DNA of 64,000 nt from JAJTFW01 sp903922455 (GCA_943329665.2 CALQEU020000012.1:1-64000); one strand, 5' to 3'; shown: positions 47,801-56,264, counted from the stretch's first letter. Notes: generated by a model not told the origin, from the letters alone. Program-made: numbers and translations.

Positions 47801-48617
47801 ATTTTATCAATTATTGATTACCGATTCGGTAGGATGTCAAGTTGTAGGAGGGTATACTTTAGTGGATACTTCTTCAATTGCAATAACTATTACAGGAAAT
47901 AATATTTTTTGTGAAGGTGATAGCGCAACATTGTCTGTACTTTCCTACACTGGATTATCGTATCAGTGGATGTTGAATGGTGCTGCGTTGCTATCAGATA
48001 CCACTACACAATTAGTGGTTACACAAGGAGGAGATTATTCTATTTCGGCTGCATCTGGCTGCGGAACCTTTACAGATGGACCTATAACTGTCACTGTAAA
48101 TCCACTTCCAATTGTGGATGCAGGAACAGATGAAAATGTAGCCTGTAATGATGTGCTTACTTTAAGTGCTACTGGTGGATTAACGTACAGTTGGACTCCA
48201 GCAAATTTATGTACTACGCCGAATCAATCCAGTACTCTTGTAAACACATCTGCAACGAACACTTTTATAGTAACAACTACCGATGCGAATGGATGTACCA
48301 ATCAAGATAATGTTATTGTCACTTCAAATTGTAATACAATTGTTGTTCCTACTGGATTTTCTCCAAACAATGATGGATTCAATGATAATTATGTGATCAG
48401 CTATATTGATCAATTTCCAAATGCGAATTTGAAAATATTTAATCGATGGGGTACACTCGTATATGAAATGAATAGTTATGATAATTCATGGACTGGATTA
48501 TCGAATGTAGATAAGATTGGAATAGGGGAAGTTTTACCAAATGGAACCTACTATTATATCCTTGATTTGGGCAATGACGAGAAGCCACTTAATGGCTACG
48601 TAATTATCCGACGATAA
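41805..48617 (+). CDS. Giant T9SS type B surface protein with Ig-like, cadherin-like and SprB-like repeats
   Basis: 2270 aa. ATG 41805 has GGAG 5 bp upstream; M10 (41832) is an alternative. Signal peptide ends near KAQ (residue 37). Domains in order: PKD-like (about 40-118; WSWTFGDGG), one degenerate Ig-like repeat (about 120-205), 14 tandem ~82-residue Ig-like repeats (about 206-1350), a PKD-like module (about 1350-1430), three cadherin/Ig-like domains with 'N.D.D' and 'P...FNG.D' motifs (about 1430-1720), four SprB-like repeats (about 1725-2020), two further Ig-like modules and the gliding-motility-associated C-terminal domain (VPTGFSPNNDGFNDNY to the end). No enzyme domain. Probably a cell-surface adhesin or matrix protein related to SprB, without known ligand. 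Confidence 0.85.
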   Translation: MSHEIKTDKMFRSFRNLRIAGVVLIFLCCFSQAAKAQAPTAAFDANDTIVCISNTVSFIDMSLPGNAAITGWSWTFGDGGTSSIQNPNYAYATGGNFTVKLVVTNANGLQDSITHIIYVLVAQTINNTIRICSPQSSTTIMAFDPGIAGVTGTWFTASSGVIASPTNDTTLISNLISGTYLFFWVVSDGTCSDADQVTVIVDQPVVVNAGTDQNICTTPGTATMAGSNPAPGTGLWTTTSAATISNPVNGNTPITGLTSPGTYVFVWTVTNGACVIRDTMNIIVSNPVVSAAGADQLVCASPGTATLAGSSPAPGSGLWTTTSSATISNPTSATSTVSGLTTAGVYTFIWTVTNGACVSRDTMLMTVSTAIVANAGNNQQICTTTASGLLSGNNPSPGTGLWTALNGGTITNPTNNVTTVTGLITSGFYNFVWTITNGPCVSRDTVVFIVRNPVIANAGPDQQFCNATTATLTGNSPAPGIGAWTTSSGATIASPSSATTTVSGLSVGLNTFIYTTTYGACVSRDTIIIRVDALIISNAGPDIQICESQTSVTMAGNNPAPGTGVWTKLNGGTITTPSSPTTTITALTPGNHLFIWTITNGTCISRDTMRVTVNVQIPSNAGLDQQICQGASISLSGNNPIPATGLWTTPSSAIIANPTNPSTAVSGLTNAGAYVFVWTVTNGACVLRDTVRITVDSAIVANAGPDQNLCALTAATLAGNAPATGTASWSSLGSAVVTNVALANSGVTNLAIGNNLFVWTITNGNCISRDTINIVVSTLIPSNAGSDQQICASSPSATLSGNSPAPGSGNWTTSSSAIIANPNNPSSAVSGLNTTGTYSFIWTITNGACVSRDTMSITVSGNVIATAGPDQNLCNVTTATLSGNTAAPGAGLWTSTTGGAITTNSNPNSGVTGLIVGTNTFVWTITNGACVTRDTVNIIVSTLIPANAGPDQQLCLGNALVLAGNTPASGTGTWTALNGGTFSNVNAPNATVTGLAASGVYPFVWTIINGSCIAQDTIVITLNSTIIANAGSDQNLCNVTTSTLNGNASAPAIGTWTTSSSATIVNPTLPNTVVNGMQVGIYSFVWTLVNGSCTTSDTVLITIDSLINANAGVDQAVCVGGTVSLSGNTPTIGVGQWTTTSSAIIANPTSASTTVSGLNTFGSYSFVWTINNGTCTSSDTILVQVDSAEIADAGPDQNGCEIFIGNLNAVAPLTSVGAWTSLGAATISNLAAANSAVSNLVYGSNAFVWSVTNGGCTSSDTIIIQVDSIIVANAGVDQLACASSSIALSANAAGSGVGAWTSLGAATLDNPTNPSSTVSNLQIGINTFVWSITNGACNSTDSVAISISPAPVADAGVDQFVPTGTFVILGGFPAASGGTAPYTYEWNPGLTLNDSLVSNPTVTATVTTTYLLTVSDSLGCTSTASITIWVNDPPIVINDTISTGEDTTVVIYVLNNDSDPNNNLDTNALGILQGPFSGSVVIGPGGQIIYTPGPNFNGMDSILYIICDDGMPVYCDSAWIIITINPVNDAPVAVDDYATTPEDSCIQIAILSNDTDVENMIDLSTLVIISSPSNGTYSLDPTTGILTYCPDSNFNGIDTLIYAICDSGYPTPILCDTALVIITVTPVNDLPIAQSDSAIVCGGDIAIIYVRGNDIDPEGDTLTVSIYAQGSQGLAFVGANQEIIYAANFNAAGWDSLQYVVCDQQNPAGCDTAWLYIYIHPLPQVTATVTPVLCGGDSIGAIDITLSPTGTYSFTWSNGSTDEDVDSLTIGIYNVVILDSNGCVLTYLDTVPGPLLPLSGTIVSQDVLCFGEDNGIIDIQISGGTSPYSYAWNNSSTDEDLDSLAAGIYTVIVTDSNACIYTLTDTIIAPSAALNIALTSTDIVCAGDSTGAMSVTVSGGTPGYNYSWSNGSTTDSLNGIQAGIYTVLVTDSNGCFLSMSDTIFELNSLIVLNATVVDPNCFAGVYGSIQTTLSGGVAPYTYLWNTSDTLTALDSLPAGFYQLLITDSVGCQVVGGYTLVDTSSIAITITGNNIFCEGDSATLSVLSYTGLSYQWMLNGAALLSDTTTQLVVTQGGDYSISAASGCGTFTDGPITVTVNPLPIVDAGTDENVACNDVLTLSATGGLTYSWTPANLCTTPNQSSTLVNTSATNTFIVTTTDANGCTNQDNVIVTSNCNTIVVPTGFSPNNDGFNDNYVISYIDQFPNANLKIFNRWGTLVYEMNSYDNSWTGLSNVDKIGIGEVLPNGTYYYILDLGNDEKPLNGYVIIRR
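42424..45852 (+). repeat. Fourteen tandem ~245-bp Ig-like coding repeats
   Basis: Fourteen consecutive repeats of 81-83 residues, each opening with a variant of ANAGPDQ, then one Cys, LSGNNPAPGTGLWT, NPTN..T.VSGL, F.WTITNGACVSRD and an I.V strand. Each copy has exactly two Cys, near positions 10 and 68, that could close a disulfide. Copies differ at the DNA level, so expansion is not recent. A degenerate copy without the ANAGPDQ start precedes them. Confidence 0.88.
46975..47874 (+). repeat. Four SprB-like coding repeats
   Basis: Four ~75-residue units beginning near 46975, 47200, 47426 and 47655. Each has 'LC/VCAGDSTG', 'SGG..PY.Y.W.NGST' and 'AGIYTV.VTDSNGC' blocks, the pattern of the SprB repeat first seen in the F. 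johnsoniae gliding adhesin. Confidence 0.75.
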
Positions 48618-48639
48618 TAAAAATTGAATTGTGGACTGA

Positions 48640-48673
48640 GCCTCAGGAGTTTTAACTCTTGAGGCTTTTTTTT
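48640..48673 (+). terminator. Rho-independent terminator after the giant surface-protein gene
   Basis: GCCTCAGGAGTT (48640-48651), two-base loop, AACTCTTGAGGC (48654-48665) with a single G-U pair, then eight T. A strong 12-bp stem. Confidence 0.88.
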
Positions 48674-48713
48674 GATTAGTCATTAAGCACTTTTTACTCT
48701 TACAGCAATTTGG

Positions 48714-48721
48714 TACTTTTG
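48714..48721 (+). promoter_or_regulatory. pheT -7 promoter element
   Basis: TACTTTTG matches TANNTTTG exactly, 20 bp before the pheT ATG. No TTTG/TTG box lies at the usual distance upstream. The gene follows a terminator, so it needs its own promoter. Confidence 0.45.
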
Positions 48722-48741
48722 CATGAAATCTAGTTGGTACT

Positions 48742-51180
48742 ATGAAAATCTCTTATAATTGGTTGCAGCAATTTGTAAAGCCTACATGTTCTCCGGAGGA
48801 GCTTTCTGCTGCACTCACTGATTGTGGCTTGGAAGTGGAACAAATGTCCAAGTGGCAAAGTGTGGAGGGGGGATTGCAAGGGCTTTGTGTTGGCAAGGTC
48901 TTAACTTGCGTTCAACATCCAAATGCCGATCGATTGCATATCACTACAGTGGATATTGGTGATGGAGTTGCCAAACAAATTGTGTGTGGTGCTCCTAACG
49001 TAGCTGCAGGTCAAACTGTAGTTGTTGCATTGCCAGGCACTGTTCTTTATCCTGCAGGAGGTGAATTGTTCGAAATTAAAAAGTCGAAGATTAGAGGAGA
49101 AGCTTCTGAAGGAATGATTTGCGCGGAAGATGAAATTGGGTTGGGAACTTCTCATGCCGGCATTCTAATATTGCCAGATACTATCGCTGTGGGAACTCCT
49201 GTTGCGGATTATTTTAAAGTAGAGGATGATATCGTTTTTGAAATTGGATTAACACCTAATCGTGCTGATGCAGCTTCTCATTTAGGAGTAGCGAGAGATG
49301 TAAAAGCTTTATTTGGAACCGATACCAAGGTGCAGTTAAATATGCCTTCTGTGGATGGGTTTACAGAGGGAAATAAAGAGAATTCCATCACAGTTGAAAT
49401 AAAGAATGCAGAAGGATGTTCGCGTTATTCAGGAATTGAAATTTCTGGAATTAGAGTAGCACCTTCTCCAGATTGGTTGCAAAATCGATTGAAGAGTATT
49501 GGCGTTCGTCCTATCAATAATGTTGTAGACATTACGAATTACATCATGCATGATTTGGGACAACCGTTGCATGCTTTTGATAAAAGTAAAATTCAAGGAA
49601 ATAAAATTTTAGTAGGTAATTTACCTGCTGGTACAAAATTCAAAACGTTAGATGCCGTTGAGCGTAACTTGGTAGGTACAGAGTTGATGATTGCAGATGC
49701 CGAGGGCGGACTTTGTATTGCTGGCGTTTTCGGTGGATGGGATAGCGGTGTAAATGAGAATACGACTTCAATCTTTTTAGAGAGTGCTTGCTTTCATCCC
49801 GTGCATGTGCGAAAGTCGGCTCGACAACAGGGCTTGCATACCGATTCTTCTTTCCGTTTCGAGCGTGGAACCGATCCAGAGTTGACTGTTTATGCATTGA
49901 AGCGTGCGGCTTTGTTGATTGCTGAATTAGCTGGAGGAAATGTAGATGGAAAAATCATTGACCTATATCCTGTAAAAATTCCATCTGCAAAAATGGAAAT
50001 AAGTTATCAATATCTTTCATCCATTATTGGTGCTGAAATTGAAAAGGCAACGATTCATCGCATCTTAAAAGATTTGCAAATTGAAATCGTTTCCGAAAAT
50101 GCAGAAGGAATGCAACTTTCTGTTCCATCTTTTAAAGTGGATGTAACGCGTCCTGCCGATATCGCAGAGGAAGTTTTACGAATTTACGGATATAACAACA
50201 TCGCCTTACCTAAAAAGATTTCGATCTCTGCTGGTCAACACATCTCTCCAGATCCAGAAGAAATTGTGGAGCGCTTGGGAAGTGTATTGGTGGGAAATGG
50301 TTTTAGAGAGATTTTAACTAACAGTCTAACAAAAAATGCATACTTAGATATAGTTCCAACGCAAGAAGGAATTGAGGGAGTTCAAGTACTTAACCCACTC
50401 TCTAACGATTTAGCTTTGTTGCGTCATAGCATGCTCATGACCGGACTCGAAACCATCGCCTACAATGTGAACCGCCGACAAAAGGATCTACGTTTTTTTG
50501 AATTAGGAAAAACGTATGGTAAAGTAAAAGGAAAGTATTTAGAGAATCAGTGGTTGTGTTTATTCATTACTGGGGAGATGGTATCAGAGCATTGGAAAGT
50601 AAAATCACAAACGTATGATATTTATTTTGTGAAATCCATCGTCGATAAAATGTTGTCCGACATCGGGATTCATCTGCAAAAGCAAATCAAACTAGAGCCT
50701 GTTACTTCTGATTCTTTGGATCAATGTCTTTCTTATTCTGTAAAATCATCTTCGCTTGTAAAGATGGGCAAAGTAAAAAAATCAGTATTGAAAGCTTGTG
50801 ATGTTTCGCAAGATGTTTGGTACGCTGAATTTCATTTTGAAAACTTGATGCGTGCCATCGAAACAAAAGACAGAATAGTGCCAGGTCCACCAAAGTTTCC
50901 AGAGGTAAGACGAGATTTATCTATGGTATTAGACAAAGCGGTTCAATATGCCGAGCTGGAAAGCATTGCTTTTGCAACCGAACCAAAACTCTTGAAGCAA
51001 GTGAATTTGTTTGATGTGTACGAAGGCGATAAAATTGAGGCTGGAAAAAAATCCTACGCCATGAGTTTTATTCTCCGCGACGACGAAGCCACCTTGCAAG
51101 ATAAGCAAATTGATTCAGTGATGAATAAATTAATGAAACAGTTGGAAACAAAATTGAATGTGGTGATACGAAAAAGTTAG
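48742..51180 (+). CDS. pheT: Phenylalanyl-tRNA synthetase beta subunit
   Basis: Large subunit of the (alpha-beta)2 enzyme that charges tRNA-Phe. 812 aa. Order: tRNA-binding EMAP-like domain (about 40-155; CVGKVLTCVQHPNADRLHIT), B3/B4 editing domain (about 210-385; SRYSGIEISGIRVAPSPDWL, RPINNVVDITNYIMHDLGQP), B5 (about 400-475), catalytic-like core, and the C-terminal ferredoxin-fold anticodon-binding domain (about 715-812; PPKFPEVRRDLSMVLDKAVQ). All present. pheS is not in the window; in Bacteroidota the two genes are often separate. Confidence 0.96.
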   Translation: MKISYNWLQQFVKPTCSPEELSAALTDCGLEVEQMSKWQSVEGGLQGLCVGKVLTCVQHPNADRLHITTVDIGDGVAKQIVCGAPNVAAGQTVVVALPGTVLYPAGGELFEIKKSKIRGEASEGMICAEDEIGLGTSHAGILILPDTIAVGTPVADYFKVEDDIVFEIGLTPNRADAASHLGVARDVKALFGTDTKVQLNMPSVDGFTEGNKENSITVEIKNAEGCSRYSGIEISGIRVAPSPDWLQNRLKSIGVRPINNVVDITNYIMHDLGQPLHAFDKSKIQGNKILVGNLPAGTKFKTLDAVERNLVGTELMIADAEGGLCIAGVFGGWDSGVNENTTSIFLESACFHPVHVRKSARQQGLHTDSSFRFERGTDPELTVYALKRAALLIAELAGGNVDGKIIDLYPVKIPSAKMEISYQYLSSIIGAEIEKATIHRILKDLQIEIVSENAEGMQLSVPSFKVDVTRPADIAEEVLRIYGYNNIALPKKISISAGQHISPDPEEIVERLGSVLVGNGFREILTNSLTKNAYLDIVPTQEGIEGVQVLNPLSNDLALLRHSMLMTGLETIAYNVNRRQKDLRFFELGKTYGKVKGKYLENQWLCLFITGEMVSEHWKVKSQTYDIYFVKSIVDKMLSDIGIHLQKQIKLEPVTSDSLDQCLSYSVKSSSLVKMGKVKKSVLKACDVSQDVWYAEFHFENLMRAIETKDRIVPGPPKFPEVRRDLSMVLDKAVQYAELESIAFATEPKLLKQVNLFDVYEGDKIEAGKKSYAMSFILRDDEATLQDKQIDSVMNKLMKQLETKLNVVIRKS

Positions 51181-51201
51181 TGTAAAGTATTTTTCTTTAT
51201 A

Positions 51202-53541
51202 CTACCGTACTATCAACTTAATCGTCTGAATTTTTTGTTCGTTTCTAAACACCGCTAGGTAGCAACCGGGAGCTAATTTTTGTTCTTTCTCGGCAAACTT
51301 TAAAACTACACCGCTTTGATCGGCGCTCCACTTTTGTTGCGAAATGATTCGTCCTCCTAAATCGGTAATGGTTAAGCTTAACGTTCCTCTCACACCTAGG
51401 GCACGAATTACTTGCAAGCTACCGTCCGAAGGGTTTGGATAAATAGAAACTGAGAAATCATTTTTACCATTTTTAGGAAGCGCAATGATATGCGATGTAG
51501 ATTTCGTTCCATCAAAATCGAATTGCTGTAAACGATAATAAAGCACAGGAGTCTCATCGTCTATATCTATAAAATTATAACGATAAACTGTATTTGAAGT
51601 TCCAAATCCATTCACCTGACCACGATATTGAAACTCCAATCCATTGCGACTTCTTTCTATTTCAAAATAGTCGTTGTTTTTTTCCGATAAAGTGTACCAT
51701 TCCAATTGAATGTTTTCATTTGTCCTTTTTCCATTGAAGTTGGTGAGACTAACTGGTAGCGGAGATGTAATAGAAATAAAATACCATGCAGTGTCACACA
51801 GTGGATAATTATCACATGTTAAATATTGTAAACTATCAACTCCTGTAAAGCCGGCTGTAGTTAAGGTATATCGAATAGAATCTCCATTGAGAACAGATGC
51901 TGTGCCTCTAAATGGTCCCGCTAAAATGGTTGCATTCGCAAAAGGACCTCCATCTTCATCGCTATCATTTATTTTTACTGGATAATCCTGATAAATTGCT
52001 CCAGCGTAATTGGTCGTATCATTTATTGCAATAGGTCTACTCAATCCGAAAAAAGTAAGCGTATCGAAATTATTTACTTTATTGAGTTCATAACTCGGAT
52101 TAGTAAGAGAAGAAATATATGTAATGTTACCAAGTGCGTTAATCCTTACTGTTAGTGTTAATGTATCGATTTGATTCTTCTGCAAACTATCCATGGACCA
52201 AATTCCGGTTCCACTATTAAAAGAACCATGTGTGGTAGCATGAGATTGGTAAAGAAGTTGGATGGGTAGTACTGCATTAAGTTTTAATCGACGAGCAGTT
52301 CCCGGCCCTTCATTTTTAGCGATGATCTTAATGTTGAAATTTTCATTCTTCACGGGCGAGCTTAGCTGAGTACACATGTTGACTTCTACATCTGTTTTAA
52401 AATCGATACCTGCGATAGAATCACTCACCGGAATAAAAACTGAATTTAGGAAAACTCTTCTTTTATTAATTCTATTTATGTCGTTAATGGATCCTGTGGG
52501 AATGGTCCAGTGATAATGATCGTGCCCTGATAAATAAAATAAATTTCCTCCGGCTAAATTATTCGGGCGCATCTTCATGCCGGCTATTGCATAATAATTG
52601 GCTCCGTTACTTCCTCTCATTACTTCATACGTATTTGCTCTCATGAAGCTGCCTACTTTTGGTTTGAAGAGTTTATACTCACCGTTAGGCGACATCATGG
52701 GGCCGGAAAATTGTGAAATAGGTAAATCCGCATGAAGATATTGTACTGCCGATAATCCAAGAGTATCTGAATCAAATCCTCCAGTAGTCATCGTAAATGT
52801 TGAGTTTTCCGTAGACCCTATGGTAGAACAAGAGAGCATGAGATTGGCTCCTTTGCCAACGCTATAACGTAGGATGGGATTTAATTTTGATGTATCAGTA
52901 GTTGTCAAGTGACTCTCAGAAATTAGTGACCAGCTCCCAGCAGGATTAAATGCAGTACCCGCAGGTAATTGTAAATGATAAGAGGCTGGAGAAATTCCGG
53001 CTTCCACCAAATATTTCACTGCTATGGTATCATAGCCAGTAGAATTCAATAATAAAATTCTTGGTTTATGTGACAAGGTATAACGCACATCCATATTGGT
53101 TGTGTTATTCAATCTGAAAACAACAACACTATTACCAAAATTTTTAATCACAGATAAAGCAGTGTCGGCATAATCACTATCAACAATAAATGCACCACCA
53201 CGTATTCCAATAGTTCCTAATGCTGCTGTGTCGGGATAGACTCTAGTAACATTCGTATTAAGGTCAATGGACCCAAGCGATGTTCTCGTCTTTCCCGCTT
53301 TGATAATCCATTTAACTGGAATTTCATTTTGCAAAAGTTCATTTACCAATCCATAGGCTTTCAAATTAAAATAACCTGGAAGCTTTTGGAAATTAGTATC
53401 CATGGTAACTATTAAAGCCCCATTTTTTATCGATTGAATATTTGAACTAGGTGAGGGCAAATCATTTTGCGCAAATAGATTTCCGAAGGAAAACAAAAGC
53501 ATAAAATAAAAGAAGATAATTTTCTTAAAAAGAGGCCGCAT
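51202..53541 (-). CDS. T9SS type A sorted secreted protein with DUF11-like and cadherin-like repeats
   Basis: From ATG 53541 the protein is 779 aa; an earlier in-frame ATG (53658) would put 39 odd residues before the signal peptide (MRPLFKKIIFFYFMLLFSFG). Residues about 25-380 form an alpha/beta domain with GALIVTMDTNFQKLPGYFNL and LKAYGLVNELLQNEIPVKW. Then come a DUF11-like Ig segment (VPVSDSIAGIDFKTDVEVNM to about residue 510) and a cadherin-like segment. The last 85 residues are a T9SS sorting domain (VSIYPNPSDGSL, LTITDLGGRIISQQ, and APGCYLAVFRNE). The N-terminal domain is not recognised with confidence. A surface or secreted role is inferred. Confidence 0.78.
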   Translation of the reverse strand: MRPLFKKIIFFYFMLLFSFGNLFAQNDLPSPSSNIQSIKNGALIVTMDTNFQKLPGYFNLKAYGLVNELLQNEIPVKWIIKAGKTRTSLGSIDLNTNVTRVYPDTAALGTIGIRGGAFIVDSDYADTALSVIKNFGNSVVVFRLNNTTNMDVRYTLSHKPRILLLNSTGYDTIAVKYLVEAGISPASYHLQLPAGTAFNPAGSWSLISESHLTTTDTSKLNPILRYSVGKGANLMLSCSTIGSTENSTFTMTTGGFDSDTLGLSAVQYLHADLPISQFSGPMMSPNGEYKLFKPKVGSFMRANTYEVMRGSNGANYYAIAGMKMRPNNLAGGNLFYLSGHDHYHWTIPTGSINDINRINKRRVFLNSVFIPVSDSIAGIDFKTDVEVNMCTQLSSPVKNENFNIKIIAKNEGPGTARRLKLNAVLPIQLLYQSHATTHGSFNSGTGIWSMDSLQKNQIDTLTLTVRINALGNITYISSLTNPSYELNKVNNFDTLTFFGLSRPIAINDTTNYAGAIYQDYPVKINDSDEDGGPFANATILAGPFRGTASVLNGDSIRYTLTTAGFTGVDSLQYLTCDNYPLCDTAWYFISITSPLPVSLTNFNGKRTNENIQLEWYTLSEKNNDYFEIERSRNGLEFQYRGQVNGFGTSNTVYRYNFIDIDDETPVLYYRLQQFDFDGTKSTSHIIALPKNGKNDFSVSIYPNPSDGSLQVIRALGVRGTLSLTITDLGGRIISQQKWSADQSGVVLKFAEKEQKLAPGCYLAVFRNEQKIQTIKLIVR

Positions 53542-53865
53542 GATGGTGCTGTTATTTCTTTTTTTAACGTAAATTTTTATAAAAAGTTCATTAATTATAC
53601 TTTTAAATGCCCCCAAATAATTAAACACAAAATTATTGAACTGAGAAGCCAACAACATTATGTTGAGATTAAGAATGTATAAAAGCCAATTAGTTATAAA
53701 ATGTTGTAAGTCATTGAACTAAGGTTGCATATGTATTAAAATAGATGGGTCACTATGATCTTTTCCTTGTTTTTGGATTATTATTCTTGTTTGATGGAGT
53801 TTTGTTAAGTCAATTACTTCTAAATATACAATTATTAAACCTCTTCTTTTACCTACTTTCGCAGC
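53542..53865. other. Divergent intergenic region (324 bp)
   Basis: AT-rich DNA between the divergent secreted-protein gene and the helicase gene. TACTTTCG (53855-53862) just before the helicase start resembles a -7 element with one mismatch but has no convincing upstream box. No RNA or other gene seen. Confidence 0.4.
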
Positions 53866-55173
53866 GTGGTTTCCTTCCGTGATTTTAAACTCAATCGACA
53901 ATTATTCGATGCCATAGCTGATGCTGGTTATGAGCATCCTACGGCCATTCAAGAAAAGGCCATTCCAGCCATATTAGGCGGTCAAGATGTGTTGGGAATT
54001 GCACAAACTGGAACGGGGAAAACAGCTGCCTATCTTTTACCTCTTCTGCGAAGTTTGAATTATGCGCAAGGGGCTGATGCGCGCGCATTGATAATTGTAC
54101 CCACACGTGAATTAAGTATTCAAGTTGGAAATACGATTAAGGAGTTAGCTAAGTACACCGATTTACGTTACGCTGTCATCTTTGGCGGACAAGGAGCAAA
54201 GGATCAAATTGCTTCTATTAAGGCAGGAATTGATATTTTGGTAGCATCTCCAGGTCGTTATTTGGATTTATATACGAGTGGACATATAAAATCGAAAAAG
54301 ATAAAATTTTTAGTGTTGGATGAGGCGGAGCGTTTGATGGATAAAAGTTTCATTGGGCAATTTCATCGCATCTTAGAAACCATGCCTCAAAAAAGACAGA
54401 ACTTATTGTTCTCGGCAACCATGTCGGATTTAGTGAAAAAGATTTCTGGTGATTTGATGGATTTTCCGATCACCATTGAAATTCGTCCCGATTTAAAAAC
54501 AGCAGAAACCGTAACGCAAGCGTATTATAAAATTCCAAATTTAAGAGCTAAAATTAATCTTTTAACAGAGTTGTTAAAAGACGAAAAAAACTTTAATAAA
54601 GTTATTGTCTTTTGTAAAACGAAAGTAATTGCAAGTAATACCGGAAAATATTTGCAGCGTTTGTATGGCGAAGATAAAGTGTTGGTGATTCACGGTAATA
54701 AATCTCAGCAAACTCGAATCAATTCCATGCAACGATTCAAGTTGGAAAATGTGCCTTTGCTCATCACAACAGATCTTGCAGCGCGTGGTTTAGATGTTCC
54801 CGATGTATCGCATGTTGTAAATTTTGATACACCTATTATCTACGAAGATTATGTACATCGGATAGGCAGAACCGGTAGAGCATTTAAGACTGGGAATAGT
54901 ATCACCTTTGTTACTGCTGCTGATGAATTTCACCTCGCACAAATAGAAAAATTGATTGGACAAAAAATTCCAATGTTAAAAGTGCCACGTAATGTGGAAA
55001 TTCCCGAGACAGGCTACGATGAAAATCAAGCGATGTTACGCGAGATAGATAGCCAGAAAAGAAAATTGGATCTGGATTTTAAGGGAGCATTTCATGTGAA
55101 AAAGGAACCAGTTAAAAAATTTCCGAAAAAGAAAGTGGAAGCAAAAAAGAAAAAGCGAACGTATCGTAAATGA
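53866..55173 (+). CDS. DEAD-box-family ATP-dependent RNA helicase (DEAE variant)
   Basis: 435 aa. Start is GTG 53866; the Q motif (FRDFKLNRQLFDAIADAGYE to PTAIQ) begins within five residues. Motif I AQTGTGKT (46-53), Ia PTRELS, III SAT (183-185), and VI HRIGRTGRA are intact. Motif II reads LDEAE (151-155): the fourth residue of the DEAD box is Glu not Asp, codon GAG at 54328. The C-terminus is Lys/Arg rich (KKKVEAKKKKRTYRK), suited to RNA binding. Probably a RhlE-like helicase in RNA decay or ribosome assembly. It overlaps the next gene by 4 bp (ATGA). Confidence 0.9.
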   Translation: MVSFRDFKLNRQLFDAIADAGYEHPTAIQEKAIPAILGGQDVLGIAQTGTGKTAAYLLPLLRSLNYAQGADARALIIVPTRELSIQVGNTIKELAKYTDLRYAVIFGGQGAKDQIASIKAGIDILVASPGRYLDLYTSGHIKSKKIKFLVLDEAERLMDKSFIGQFHRILETMPQKRQNLLFSATMSDLVKKISGDLMDFPITIEIRPDLKTAETVTQAYYKIPNLRAKINLLTELLKDEKNFNKVIVFCKTKVIASNTGKYLQRLYGEDKVLVIHGNKSQQTRINSMQRFKLENVPLLITTDLAARGLDVPDVSHVVNFDTPIIYEDYVHRIGRTGRAFKTGNSITFVTAADEFHLAQIEKLIGQKIPMLKVPRNVEIPETGYDENQAMLREIDSQKRKLDLDFKGAFHVKKEPVKKFPKKKVEAKKKKRTYRK

Positions 55174-56081
55174 GAAATCTTCTTTCGCTCAAATGGGCAA
55201 TGCTCATCATTTTAACGTTGATATGGGGCAGTTCGTTTATTTTAATGAAACAAGGTTTAAAAGGGTTTCCCCCCGAACAAGTTGCGGCCATTCGCATGGT
55301 GATTGCATGCATCGCATCTTCTTTATTTGCAATACGTCGATTTAAAAATTTGAAAATAGGTTCCATTAAATACATGGCAGTTGTAGGTGCTGTAGGTAGT
55401 GGAATTCCAGCCTTATTATTTGCAATTGCTCAAACAAAATTATCTTCTTCACTAGCCGGAATGTTGAATGCACTTACTCCACTTTTCACAATGCTCATTG
55501 GTATATTATTTTTTAAGTCAAAATTTAAAAACTTACAAATTATTGGCGTGCTCATTGGATTTTTAGGAGCTGCCGGATTAGTATTTATTCGTTCGGGAGG
55601 AGGAATTAGTGGAGATGCTGCTTTTGCTATTTTAATTGTTATTGCAACTTGTTGTTATGGACTTAGTGTAAACGTCATCAAAACATTTTTAGCGGATCAA
55701 GATGCCTTATTGATCTCTGCAATTTCATTATTAATTGTTGGAATTCCTTATGGCATCTTTCTTTCGACTACTGATTTTACTGTTCGATTGTTTGAAGTTC
55801 CCGAAGCGAAAATGGCTTTTTTAAGTTTAGCTACTTTATCAATTTTTGGAACTACATTTTCAAATATACTTTATTTTAATCTTGTTAAAACGGCCGGACC
55901 TTTATTCGCTTCTGCCGTTACTTATTTAATGCCGATCATCGCTTTGTCTTGGGGTATTGCTGATGGAGAAGTTTTAAATCCACTCCATATTGTAGCCTTG
56001 TTAGCGATTTTGGCGGGTGTAGCCTTAATTAGTTGGAAAGGGGAGATGAAACTTTCGCGAATATGGAGTCGGAAGTCATAG
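55170..56081 (+). CDS. DMT-superfamily (EamA) transporter
   Basis: 303 aa with about 10 hydrophobic segments, arranged as two EamA repeats (about 5-140 and 155-300). The start LSLKWAMLIILTLIWGSSFI LMKQG... is split here: the first helix is LSLKWAMLIILTLIWGSS and the Pro-rich loop FPPEQVAAIRM follows. The second repeat ends LVAVLAILAGVALISWKG-like (HIVALLAILAGVALIS). DMT members export amino acids, nucleosides or drugs; the substrate is not apparent. Start shares ATGA with the helicase stop. Confidence 0.85.
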   Translation: MRNLLSLKWAMLIILTLIWGSSFILMKQGLKGFPPEQVAAIRMVIACIASSLFAIRRFKNLKIGSIKYMAVVGAVGSGIPALLFAIAQTKLSSSLAGMLNALTPLFTMLIGILFFKSKFKNLQIIGVLIGFLGAAGLVFIRSGGGISGDAAFAILIVIATCCYGLSVNVIKTFLADQDALLISAISLLIVGIPYGIFLSTTDFTVRLFEVPEAKMAFLSLATLSIFGTTFSNILYFNLVKTAGPLFASAVTYLMPIIALSWGIADGEVLNPLHIVALLAILAGVALISWKGEMKLSRIWSRKS

Positions 56082-56264
56082 ATCACATTTAAAATGTTCC
56101 CGTTCTCTATTTTTTTCATTTAGTTTTAATGAATTGATGTTTTTATTTGATACCTGTAATTAGGAATAAGAATTGTCTGGCAATATCTAGTCGAATCGAT
56201 TTTATAAATTCTAAATAATTTTAATTTCAAAACATAAATTTCTTTGCAGTTTTAATAACAGAAA

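Noticed and set aside
53542..53658. N-terminal extension of the 779-aa secreted protein
   Set aside because: It would bury the signal peptide; ATG 53541 starts directly at it.
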